This document shows, one piece after another, positions 8,378-16,559 of a DNA stretch of 53,779 nt. Origin of the DNA: Marinovum algicola (lineage in GTDB: Bacteria > Pseudomonadota > Alphaproteobacteria > Rhodobacterales > Rhodobacteraceae); the NCBI RefSeq assembly GCF_900109145.1, contig NZ_FNYY01000026.1, forward strand, positions 1 to 53,779, read 5' to 3'. Position 1 is the stretch's first letter. Every line of letters begins with the position of its first letter. The notes under the pieces are model-generated. The model had not been told where the DNA came from, made no database searches, and was given only the letters and a program-made list of their open reading frames with translations. The position numbers and the translations under genes are program-made.

Positions 8378-11300
8378 GTGGTCCGATTGCAGGTTGAAGA
8401 CTGGCTTCGCAGCCATGGGCTCGAAAAATACGTGGCGCGCTTTGCAGAGCACGAAATCGGCCTCGATATTCTCGAGACGCTGACCGGTGCTGATCTGCGC
8501 GAAATCGGCCTGCCGCTGGGCGCGCGCAAACGGGTGCTCAAGGCGATTGCAGAGTTCCGCGAGGCTGGCGACGGCCTGGCCCGGACCCTGCCGTCGGCCC
8601 GGCCGGATTCGGGCGAGCGGCGACAGATCACCGTGTTGTTCTGCGATCTGGTGGATTTCACCGGGCTGGCCACGGCGATGGATCCCGAAGACCTCGAGGC
8701 GCTGATCGCCCGGTTTGTCGAAACCTGCCGAATCGAAGTGGCGCGCTGGGGCGGGCATGTGGGCAATTACCTCGGCGACGGGCTGCTGATCTACTTCGGC
8801 TGGCCGCAGGCCCATGAGGATGCGCCGCAGCGCGCCGCCCATGCTTCGTTGGCGCTGATCGGCGCGGCGGCCAAGCTGCTGGCCCCCTCGGGCCTGCCGC
8901 TGCGGGTGCGGGTCGGCATGGCCACCGGGCTGGTACTGGCCGGGCGCAAGGTCGAATCCGGGTCGCTCCGGCTCGATACCGTGTTCGGCAAGACACCGAA
9001 CCTGGCCGCGCGGCTCGAGGCGCTGGCCGCTCCCGGCGAAGTGCTGATCGACAGCGCGACGGCGGCGCTTTTGCCCGAGCCGCGCTTTGCGATGACCGAT
9101 CTGGGGCCGCATCTGGTCAAGGGTTTCACCTCGGAGGTCGGCGTGGTGCGGCTTGACGGAGCCTCGATCCAGTCGATGCCGGGCCGGGCGCGCAATGCGC
9201 GGCTCGGCGAGGCGCCGATCGAGGGCCGCGCCCGGCCGCTCAGCCGGCTTGCCGGTTGGTGGCAGGAGGTGGTCGAAGGCGCCGGTCTGCGCATCGTGCT
9301 GCTCGAAGGCGAGGCCGGTATCGGCAAGAGCCACCTGAGTGCGCATTTCCTGCGCGCCTGCCGCAGCAGCGGCGGGCAGGGGCACGAGCTTCAGTGCTGG
9401 CCCTACAACGACAATGCCACGCTCTACCCGATGGTGGCGTGGCTCTACGAGCGGGCGGGCGTGCTGCCCGATGCCCCGGTCGGTCAGCGGCGCGACGGCT
9501 TTGCCGCGCTGGCAGCGCACCAGGGGCTGCCGTCCGAGGTCTATCTGAGCGGTCTCGGCGATCTGCTCGATCTCGATCCTGCGCCACTGGTGCAATCAGC
9601 CGAGCTGCGCCGTTCGGCCTGGTTCGAGGCCATCGCGCAGATCCTGCGCGCCGATTGCGCCCATGCGCCGATGGTTCTGGTCTTCGAAGACATGCATTGG
9701 ACCGATCCGCTGAGCGATCAGCTGCTCGGCCATCTGGCCGAATCCGCCGCCGATCTGCCTCTGGTCATCCTCGCCAGCGCGCGGCCGCAATATGCGCCGG
9801 GCTGGGCACATCACGGGCCGGTGCGCCGGATCGAGCTGTCGCGGCTGGGCCGGGGCGCGGCCGAACGCATGGTGGCGCAGCTTTCGGCCGGGCTGGCGCC
9901 GGAGGTGCGCGATCGGATCGTCGAGGCCTCTGACGGGGTGCCGCTGTTCGTTTCGGAGCTGACCCGCGACGTGATCAAGCGCGCCGGCGACGGCAGTGGT
10001 GACGCCGCCACGCTGACCATCCCCGCGACCTTGCAGGGGGTGCTGGCGGCGCGGCTTGAATCGGCGGGCGATGCGCGGCCGGTGGCGCAGGTGGCAAGCT
10101 GCATCGGGCGGATCTTCGATCCCGGAGTTCTGGCCCGGGTGACCGGCCGGGACTCGGTCGATCTGGCGGCCTTGCTGGACACGCTGGAAGCCCTCGCGCT
10201 GATCGAGCCGATCGAGGCCGGCGACACCCGCTACATCTTTCGCCACGCGCTCATTCAAGAGGCGGCGTATCAGTCGCAGCCGAAGTCGCGGCGGCGCGCG
10301 ATCCACGGTGCGGTGGCCGATACCCTGGCGCTCAGCCCGACCGCGGATGACCGTGTGCTGGCCAACCACCTGACCGCGGCCGAGCGCTATTCCGAGGCGG
10401 TGGAACGCTGGAAGGGCGCCGGCATCCGCGCCGCGCGGCGGTCGGCCCAGGGCGAGGCGATCGAGCATTTCCGCCGGGGCCTGAGCCTGCTTGACAAGCT
10501 GCCCGCCGGGCGCGACCGCGACGCTCGCCGGCTGGCGATGCTGTTGGCACTGGGGCCGGTGCTGTCGTCGCACGACGGGTATGGCGCCGAAACGGTCGGC
10601 GCGCTTTATGCCGAGGCGGCCGCGCTGGCCGATAGTGTCGGGCATCCCTCCGACCGCTTTGCCGTGCGCCGCGGGCTTTGGATGTACCGCCAGATGAGCG
10701 CGCAATACATCGCCGCCGAAAAGGTGGCGCAGGAGATGATGGCGCTGACCGGCGATGCCGCGCCCGATGCCGCGCTGTCGCTCGAGGCCCGGCGCGCGCT
10801 AGGCGCCACCGCCTTCATGCTGGGCAACCTGCGCGCGGCGCGGGGCCACCTGGAAGAGGCCATCGCCGGCTATGCCAAGGGCGACGGCGCCGGCAATATC
10901 GCACTCTACGGCGATGATCCGGGGCTGGGCTGCATGGCCTATTTGAGCAGCGGGCTGTGGTATCTCGGCGAACCCGAGGCTGCGCTGCGCTGCTGTGACG
11001 AGATGCTCTCGATCGCCCGGCGGATCGAACACCCGTTCTCGCTCGCCCGGTCGCTGACCTTTTCGGCCTTTACCTATCACCTGATGCAGGATTTCGACCG
11101 GCTGCTGCCCACCGCGCAAGAGGCGGCCGCGCTGGCCGAACGTTTCGAGTTTCCGTTCCACGAAGGGGTGGGGCGGATTCTTTTGGGCTGGGGGCTTTGT
11201 CGGCTGGGCGATCATGACCGTGGCCGCAGCCAGATCGACGCCGGCTTTGACTGCTACAACGCCTCGGGCAGCCACATGCTGCAACCACTCTATCTCACCC

Positions 11301-11674
11301 TGCGCGCCGGGCTGGCGCAAGATTGCGCCCTTCCGGACGAGGCTTGGGAAATGTCCCGGCAATCTCTGGCCGCGCTCGAACGCAGCCAGGAAAACCTTGT
11401 CCGCCCCGAGGTGCTGCGGGTGCATGGCGAGTTGCTGGCCCAGCGCGGGCAGGTGCCCGAGGGGCTCTGGCACATCGATCAGGCCTTGGCGGTGGCGGAA
11501 GAACAGGCCTCGGTGTTCTGCGCCCTGCGCGCGCATGTCTCGGCCAGCCGGATCAATCCGGGCCGGGCCGGGGCGCTGGCCGAGGCCCTGGCGCGGTTTC
11601 CGGCAGAAATGACCACCGCAGACCTTGCCGACGCCCGCGCGGCGCTGGCGACAATCCGGGAACGGGCCGGGTGA
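8378..11674 (+). CDS. SAM domain - class III adenylate/guanylate cyclase - AAA ATPase - TPR signalling protein
   Basis: 1098 residues from a GTG; a TTG at 8387 is an alternative start. Residues 4-65 form a SAM domain (VEDWLRSHGLEKYVARF). Residues 80-260 form a class III nucleotide cyclase domain (RRQITVLFCDLVDFTG with metal-binding D90; NYLGDGLLIYF with D134; TPNLAARLEA). A P-loop (GEAGIGKS, 311-318) and a Walker B stretch (MVLVFEDMHWTDP) mark a STAND-like ATPase, followed by a long helical TPR-like region to the C-terminus. It probably makes cAMP under control of the ATPase/TPR sensor. The downstream methyltransferase starts inside its stop codon, so they are co-translated. It is divergent from the multicopper oxidase operon, with a CRP/FNR-like site between. 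Confidence 0.9.
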   Translation: MVRLQVEDWLRSHGLEKYVARFAEHEIGLDILETLTGADLREIGLPLGARKRVLKAIAEFREAGDGLARTLPSARPDSGERRQITVLFCDLVDFTGLATAMDPEDLEALIARFVETCRIEVARWGGHVGNYLGDGLLIYFGWPQAHEDAPQRAAHASLALIGAAAKLLAPSGLPLRVRVGMATGLVLAGRKVESGSLRLDTVFGKTPNLAARLEALAAPGEVLIDSATAALLPEPRFAMTDLGPHLVKGFTSEVGVVRLDGASIQSMPGRARNARLGEAPIEGRARPLSRLAGWWQEVVEGAGLRIVLLEGEAGIGKSHLSAHFLRACRSSGGQGHELQCWPYNDNATLYPMVAWLYERAGVLPDAPVGQRRDGFAALAAHQGLPSEVYLSGLGDLLDLDPAPLVQSAELRRSAWFEAIAQILRADCAHAPMVLVFEDMHWTDPLSDQLLGHLAESAADLPLVILASARPQYAPGWAHHGPVRRIELSRLGRGAAERMVAQLSAGLAPEVRDRIVEASDGVPLFVSELTRDVIKRAGDGSGDAATLTIPATLQGVLAARLESAGDARPVAQVASCIGRIFDPGVLARVTGRDSVDLAALLDTLEALALIEPIEAGDTRYIFRHALIQEAAYQSQPKSRRRAIHGAVADTLALSPTADDRVLANHLTAAERYSEAVERWKGAGIRAARRSAQGEAIEHFRRGLSLLDKLPAGRDRDARRLAMLLALGPVLSSHDGYGAETVGALYAEAAALADSVGHPSDRFAVRRGLWMYRQMSAQYIAAEKVAQEMMALTGDAAPDAALSLEARRALGATAFMLGNLRAARGHLEEAIAGYAKGDGAGNIALYGDDPGLGCMAYLSSGLWYLGEPEAALRCCDEMLSIARRIEHPFSLARSLTFSAFTYHLMQDFDRLLPTAQEAAALAERFEFPFHEGVGRILLGWGLCRLGDHDRGRSQIDAGFDCYNASGSHMLQPLYLTLRAGLAQDCALPDEAWEMSRQSLAALERSQENLVRPEVLRVHGELLAQRGQVPEGLWHIDQALAVAEEQASVFCALRAHVSASRINPGRAGALAEALARFPAEMTTADLADARAALATIRERAG

Positions 11675-12519
11675 GCAACCGGGCCACGCATGACGTCTGG
11701 AACGGCCAGTCCGGCGCCGATTGGGCCGAACACCAGCCCGATCTCGATCTCTTACTGGGGCAGTCGATGCGGCGGCTGGCGGCGCTGCTGCCGCTGGCGC
11801 CGGGCCGCCAGGTGCTCGAGATCGGCAGCGGTGCCGGCAGTTTCAGCCTGGCGCTGGCCCATGCGGTTGCCCCCGGCGGGCGGGTGCTTGGCCTCGATGT
11901 CTCGGAGCCGTTGCTGCGCCTGGCGCGGGCCCGCGCCGAAGGCCGGGGCGACCTCGCCTTTGCCAAATGCGACATCCAGACCGATGCGCTCGATGCCGCC
12001 GGCTTCGACATCTGCGCCGCCCATGTCGGCATGATGTTCTTTTCCGATCCGGTAGTGGCGCTGACACGCCTGCGCCGGCGGCTGACCTCGGGCGGGGTGA
12101 TCGTCTTCAACGGCTGGGCGGCGCGGGGCAACCCGTGGTTTTCCCTGCCCCTCGGCGTTGCCGAACGGCACCTTGGCCCGCTGCCGTCCCCGCCGCTCGG
12201 CGAAACACCGCCGCCCGGCCCGCTGGCCTTCGCCGATGTGACCTATGTAACAGGCCTGTTGCGTCAGGCGGGCTATCGTCAGGTGGAAGGATGGCAAGAG
12301 ACCATCGCAATCCGCCATCCCGGAGGACTGGACGCGCTGATGCAGACACTGGCTTACGTCGGCCCGATTTCGACGCTCTATCGCCTGAAACAACCCGGTG
12401 CGGCGCAAAAGGCCCATATCGCCGGCGAGATCCGCGAGGCGTTCTCCGCCTTTGTCGATGCCGGCGGCGGCATCGACATGCCGGGCACCATGGCGTTTTA
12501 TCGCGCGGTTGCGCCATGA
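11671..12519 (+). CDS. Class I SAM-dependent methyltransferase
   Basis: 282 residues from a GTG inside the cyclase stop (GTGA). The SAM-binding motif is VLEIGSGAGSFSLALAHAV, followed by the acidic residue in VLGLDVS, a typical Methyltransf_11/25 fold. The N-terminus ATHDVWNGQSGADWAEHQ is common in this family. The substrate cannot be told. It lies between the cyclase and the DUF3307 gene, with overlapping stops and starts on both sides, so the three make one operon. Confidence 0.85.
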   Translation: MSNRATHDVWNGQSGADWAEHQPDLDLLLGQSMRRLAALLPLAPGRQVLEIGSGAGSFSLALAHAVAPGGRVLGLDVSEPLLRLARARAEGRGDLAFAKCDIQTDALDAAGFDICAAHVGMMFFSDPVVALTRLRRRLTSGGVIVFNGWAARGNPWFSLPLGVAERHLGPLPSPPLGETPPPGPLAFADVTYVTGLLRQAGYRQVEGWQETIAIRHPGGLDALMQTLAYVGPISTLYRLKQPGAAQKAHIAGEIREAFSAFVDAGGGIDMPGTMAFYRAVAP

Positions 12520-12905
12520 GCGCCGAGGCGCAATGGCTTCTGCTCCTTCTCCTCGGTTTCCAGGTCAAGCATCTGGCCGGCGACTACCTGTTGCAGACCC
12601 CCTTCATGCTGAGCGGCAAGGGCCGCTACGGCCACCCCGGCGGCCTGGTGCATGCCGGCATCCATGGCGCGCTGAGCTTCGGGCTTCTGGCGCTGACCGG
12701 GGTGGGGGCCGGCGTTCTGGCCGGGCTCGCCCTGGCCGAGACGGTGCTGCATTACCATCTCGACTGGGCCAAGGAACGCTGGCTGCGCCGGCAGGCATTG
12801 ACCACCGCCGATCCGCGCTTCTGGCTGGCGCTGGGTCTGGACCAGTTCCTGCACCATCTGACTTACCTCGGCATGGCGGCCCTGGTGGTGGTCACGCTGA
12901 CCTGA
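12516..12905 (+). CDS. DUF3307 family membrane protein
   Basis: 129 residues; the ATG overlaps the methyltransferase stop (ATGA). It is hydrophobic with about three to four membrane segments and the family pattern FQVKHLAGDYLLQT near the N-terminus, conserved histidines (HAGIHG, HYHLDWAKE) and LDQFLHHLTYLG near the end. DUF3307 proteins are inner-membrane proteins of unknown function often found beside regulatory genes. No role can be stated here. Confidence 0.85.
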   Translation: MSAEAQWLLLLLLGFQVKHLAGDYLLQTPFMLSGKGRYGHPGGLVHAGIHGALSFGLLALTGVGAGVLAGLALAETVLHYHLDWAKERWLRRQALTTADPRFWLALGLDQFLHHLTYLGMAALVVVTLT

Positions 12906-12979
12906 GGGAAAATATTCGCCATTTCGGACGGCTCTGGTCCTGAATCGGGCTATCAACCGGCGGCGACGGCGGGTAAGCC

Positions 12980-14221
12980 ATGGCGCATCATCCCAACAAC
13001 AACCGAAATACTGCCATGTCCGATGAATTCTACCGCCTGAGCCTTCTGCCGCCCTATGTCATCGCCGAGATCAACGCGATGCGCGCGGCGGCGCGGCGCA
13101 AGGGTGAGGATGTGATCGATCTCGGCATGGGCAACCCCGATCTTCCGCCGCCGCAGCACGTCATCGACAAGCTGATCGAAGTGGCTTCGAAGCCCGACGC
13201 CCACGGCTATTCCCAATCCAAGGGCATCCCCGGCCTGCGCCGGGCGCAGGCCAATTACTACGGCACCCGCTTCAATGTCGAACTCGATCCCGAGACCGAA
13301 GTGGTGGTGACCATGGGCTCGAAAGAGGGGCTGGCCTCGCTCGCCACCGCGATTACCGCGCCGGGCGACGTGGTGCTGGCGCCCGATCCGTCGTATCCGA
13401 TCCATACCTTCGGCTTCATCATGGCCGGCGCCACGATCCACGCGGTGCCGACGACACCGGACGAGTTCTATTTCGAGAGCCTCGAGAAAGCCGTCGCCGA
13501 TTGTCGGCCCAAGCCCAAGGTGCTGGTGGTCAACTACCCGTCGAACCCGACCGCCGAGACGGTGGACCTGGCGTTTTACGAACGCCTCGTGGCCTTTGCC
13601 AAGGACAACAATCTCTATGTGATCTCCGACCTGGCCTATTCCGAGCTCTACTATGACGGCAAGCCGACACGCTCGATCCTCGAGGTGCCGGGCGGCAAGG
13701 ATGTGGCGGTGGAATTCACCTCGCTGTCGAAGAGCTATTCCATGGCCGGCTGGCGCATGGGCTTTGCCGTCGGCAACCCCAAGCTGATCGCGGCGATGAC
13801 GCGGGTGAAATCCTATCTCGATTATGGCGCATTCACTCCGATCCAGGCCGCCGCCTGCGCCGCGCTGAACGGGCCGCAGGACATCGTGGCCGAGAACCGC
13901 GCCCGCTATCAGAAGCGCCGCGACGTGATGGTCGAAAGCTTTGCCCGCGCCGGGTGGGACATTCCTGCGCCGGCCGCCTCGATGTTCGCCTGGGCGCCGC
14001 TGCCGCCGGCGCTGGCGCATATGGGATCGCTCGAGTTTTCCAAGGAGTTGCTGACCAATGCCAATGTCGCGGTGGCGGCGGGCATCGGCTATGGCCCGCG
14101 CGGCGAGGGCTATGTGCGCATCGCCATGGTCGAGAACGAGCAGCGCATCCGCCAGGCGGCGCGCAACATCAAGCGCTACTTCCAGAAGATGGGGATCAAC
14201 ACCCCGGCGCAGGGGGACTGA
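12980..14221 (+). CDS. PLP-dependent aminotransferase, AlaC-like (class I/II)
   Basis: 413 residues from the ATG at 12980 (GGCGGGTAAG upstream); the ATG at 13016 (MSDEFYRL) is an alternative that fits the family's usual N-terminus. Motifs include DLGMGNPDLP, VNYPSNPTAETV, ISDLAYSELYYDG and SLSKSYSMAGWRMGF, whose first lysine binds PLP. The closest types are glutamate-pyruvate transaminase AlaC and LL-diaminopimelate aminotransferase-like enzymes. The expected reaction is amino transfer between alanine or a related amino acid and 2-oxoglutarate. It stands alone, followed by a G+C-rich hairpin element. Confidence 0.88.
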   Translation: MAHHPNNNRNTAMSDEFYRLSLLPPYVIAEINAMRAAARRKGEDVIDLGMGNPDLPPPQHVIDKLIEVASKPDAHGYSQSKGIPGLRRAQANYYGTRFNVELDPETEVVVTMGSKEGLASLATAITAPGDVVLAPDPSYPIHTFGFIMAGATIHAVPTTPDEFYFESLEKAVADCRPKPKVLVVNYPSNPTAETVDLAFYERLVAFAKDNNLYVISDLAYSELYYDGKPTRSILEVPGGKDVAVEFTSLSKSYSMAGWRMGFAVGNPKLIAAMTRVKSYLDYGAFTPIQAAACAALNGPQDIVAENRARYQKRRDVMVESFARAGWDIPAPAASMFAWAPLPPALAHMGSLEFSKELLTNANVAVAAGIGYGPRGEGYVRIAMVENEQRIRQAARNIKRYFQKMGINTPAQGD

Positions 14222-14223
14222 GA

Positions 14224-14292
14224 CCCGAGACCCGGGGGGCCAGCCCCCCGGACCCCCCGGCGGTATTTTCAAAGAGAAGAAGACCAGGGGAC
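14224..14292. repeat. G+C-rich dispersed intergenic hairpin element (copy 1)
   Basis: This 75-base gap between convergent genes holds a GGGGGGCCAGCCCCCC hairpin, then a C-rich and G-rich stretch, then GGTATTTTC and an A/G-rich tail (AGAGAAGAAGA). The same arrangement occurs reversed at 38907-38978. It probably doubles as a bidirectional terminator. Confidence 0.65.
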
Positions 14293-14297
14293 TTGGA

Positions 14298-15383
14298 TCA
14301 GCCCTGGGTGCGCAGAAGCAGGGCGGTGCCGAGGCCGCCGGCGGAGGCGATGGCGGCGAGGCCGGTGCCGGGCGTCTTGCGCAGCTGGTGAAACAGGTCG
14401 ACCGCGAGAATCGTGCCGCTGGCGCCTATGGGATGCCCACGGGCCAGGGCGCCGCCATCGCGGTTGACGATCTCTCGGGGGAGCTGCGCGCCCTGTTGGC
14501 AGGCGATGGCCTGGACGGCAAAGGCTTCCATGATCTCGGCGCTTATCAGCGTGTTAGCCGGGGTGCCCTCCAGGACAGCTTCTATGGCGGCCACCGGGGC
14601 GAGGCCGGGCATGTCCGGGGGGCCGCCGAGGGTTCTGCCGGCGATGATCCCGGCGCTTTGGCGGCCCTGGGCCACACGCTCTGACACCACCAGAACGAAG
14701 GCCGCGGCATCGGCGGCCACGGCCATGTTGGCGGCGGTGATCGTGCCATGGACCTGTGGTGCGCGGGCGCAGAGCCGGGGGGTGAGGGCGCGGGTGAAGG
14801 GATCTCTGGTGAGGCCGGCGATCTCGACGATGCCGGGAGCTGTGGCGGCGAGCGCCTTGCGGTGGCTTTCGATGGCCCAGGTGTCCTGTGTCTCGCGGCT
14901 GATCCCCTGGTCTCGTGCCAGGCGGTCGGCGGCTTCTGCCATGCCGGGGTCACGTTCCGGCCAGGGGGTGAAGCGGGCCTGGTCGTAGGGTTCGGGCGGG
15001 CGGCCGTCGGCGAAGCTGCGCAAGCGCTGCGGGCGGCGGGAATAGCTTTCGGCGCCGCCGGCGATCACCACCTCATGCAGGCCGCTTTGCACCATGGCCG
15101 CGGCGAGCAGCAGCGCGTCGAGGCCGCCGGCGCATTGCCGGTCGATGGTGAGCCCGGCGACGCGCTGCGGCAGGCCCGCCGCCAGGGCGGTGACGCGCGC
15201 CGGATTGCCGCCGGCGCCGAGGGCGTTTGACAGGATCAACTCGCCTATATCCTCGGGGGCAAGGCCGGCATCAGCCAGCAGGGCGTCGATCACCGGTGTG
15301 GCGATGTCGTGCGGCTCCAGCGTGGCGAAGGCGCCGTTGCGCGGCGCCACGGCGCTGCGGCGGGCGGCGAGGATGTGGCTCAT
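14298..15383 (-). CDS. Thiolase-family protein with altered active site
   Basis: 361 residues; the ATG at 15383 overlaps the stop of the AMP-ligase gene (ATGA). It follows the thiolase pattern, with the nucleophilic cysteine in DRQCAGGLDA and the His motif GGALARGHPIGASG. However, the C-terminal CxGGG loop that carries the second catalytic cysteine reads SAGGLG, and the usual NEAFA reads MEAFA. A classical thiolase at the right end of this window (52290) has both. The protein may therefore do acyl transfer or condensation differently from an acetyl-CoA acetyltransferase. Its coupling to a CoA ligase-like gene suggests they act on the same acyl chain. Confidence 0.85.
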   Translation of the reverse strand: MSHILAARRSAVAPRNGAFATLEPHDIATPVIDALLADAGLAPEDIGELILSNALGAGGNPARVTALAAGLPQRVAGLTIDRQCAGGLDALLLAAAMVQSGLHEVVIAGGAESYSRRPQRLRSFADGRPPEPYDQARFTPWPERDPGMAEAADRLARDQGISRETQDTWAIESHRKALAATAPGIVEIAGLTRDPFTRALTPRLCARAPQVHGTITAANMAVAADAAAFVLVVSERVAQGRQSAGIIAGRTLGGPPDMPGLAPVAAIEAVLEGTPANTLISAEIMEAFAVQAIACQQGAQLPREIVNRDGGALARGHPIGASGTILAVDLFHQLRKTPGTGLAAIASAGGLGTALLLRTQG

Positions 15384-16522
15384 GCCTCGGCCCTTCTGGC
15401 CAAGGCCGCGAGGTTGGGCTTGCCGGCCGGCAGGAGGGGCAGGGCATCAATGCGGATGAAGCGCTGCGGCACGGCCTGCGGCGGCAGGACGGCGCGGCAG
15501 GCGGCGCGCAGGGCCGCCTCCGGCGCGGTGCCCTGGACGAAGGCGATCATCCGGTGGCCCCTTGCGGCATCGGGGCGGGGTACCACCGCGCAGGCCGAGA
15601 CGCCGGGCTGCCCTGCCACCACCGCCTCGATTTCCTCGGGAAAGACATTGTGATCTGCGACGGTGACCATGCGGCTCTTGCGGCCGCGCAGGAACAGATG
15701 GCCGGCCGCGTCGAGATAGCCCATCTCGCCGATGCTCAGCCAGCGGCCCGCGCGCCGGGTGTCGGCAGCGGCGCCGCTGGCGTAGCCGTCGAAGAGATAG
15801 GGGCTGGCGACCCAGATCTCGCCGGTTTCGCCCGCCGGCGCATCGATCCGCAAGTCTACGCCGGGATAGGCGCGGCCGACCGATCCGGCGGGCGTGCCGG
15901 CCTCGCTCATGGTGATGAAACTGGTCTCGCTGGCGCCAAAGAAAACCCGCAGATCGGCCGTCTCGAACCGCGCCCGAAGCTGGCCCTGCAACGCGCTGTC
16001 GAGCGCGCCGCCGCCGCAGAAGATATGGCGCAGCGCGGGGAATTCCGCGATCCCCGCCGTCGCGGCGCCGCGCAGCAGCAGCCGCAGCTGTGTCGGTGTC
16101 GCATAGATCACGCTGATCCGCCCCGTGGCCAGATATTGCGCCTGCGCGCGGGGCCGCATTCCGGCCAGCGCCGCCACATCGGCGCCGAGATGAAACGCTT
16201 CGAGCAGGGCGTAGAGCGTGAGCGAATGGCCAAGATCGCCAAAGCAGGCATAGCGCGCGGCGGGGCCGAGGCCAAAGAGCCCTGCGGTCACCTCGAACGA
16301 GCGCTGCCAGCTTTCGGGCCGTCGCCGGATCACCTTGGGCGCGCCCGAGGACCCGGAGGTCTCGCAGAACAGCATCGGCGGACCGTCCATGGCCAGCGGC
16401 CCCGCTGCCTGTGACAGATGCAGCGCGCCGCCGTGCCGGAGGGCTTGGACCAGCGCAGCGAGCCCGCGCGCCTCTGGCGTCAGCAGGGCGCTCTGCGGCG
16501 ATATGACAAAGCTCTCTTGCAT
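15380..16522 (-). CDS. Short AMP-dependent acyl-CoA synthetase/ligase
   Basis: 380 residues if started at the ATG at 16522 (MQESFVISP). ANL-superfamily motifs are in order: ETSGSSGAPKVIRR (phosphate loop), FGASETSFIT, GEIWVASPYLFDGY, GEMGYLDAAGHLFLRGRKSRM (hinge) and the catalytic-lysine region PAGKPNLAAL. It is about 120-150 residues shorter than usual at the N-terminus, yet all catalytic motifs remain. Starts further upstream would overlap the tamB coding end. It should adenylate a carboxylic acid and pass it to CoA or a carrier. The substrate is unknown. It is coupled to the unusual thiolase by a 4-base overlap. Confidence 0.85.
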   Translation of the reverse strand: MQESFVISPQSALLTPEARGLAALVQALRHGGALHLSQAAGPLAMDGPPMLFCETSGSSGAPKVIRRRPESWQRSFEVTAGLFGLGPAARYACFGDLGHSLTLYALLEAFHLGADVAALAGMRPRAQAQYLATGRISVIYATPTQLRLLLRGAATAGIAEFPALRHIFCGGGALDSALQGQLRARFETADLRVFFGASETSFITMSEAGTPAGSVGRAYPGVDLRIDAPAGETGEIWVASPYLFDGYASGAAADTRRAGRWLSIGEMGYLDAAGHLFLRGRKSRMVTVADHNVFPEEIEAVVAGQPGVSACAVVPRPDAARGHRMIAFVQGTAPEAALRAACRAVLPPQAVPQRFIRIDALPLLPAGKPNLAALARRAEA

Positions 16523-16559
16523 CGCCCCGTTCTGGCACATCCCGCCGGCCAAGGCGACG

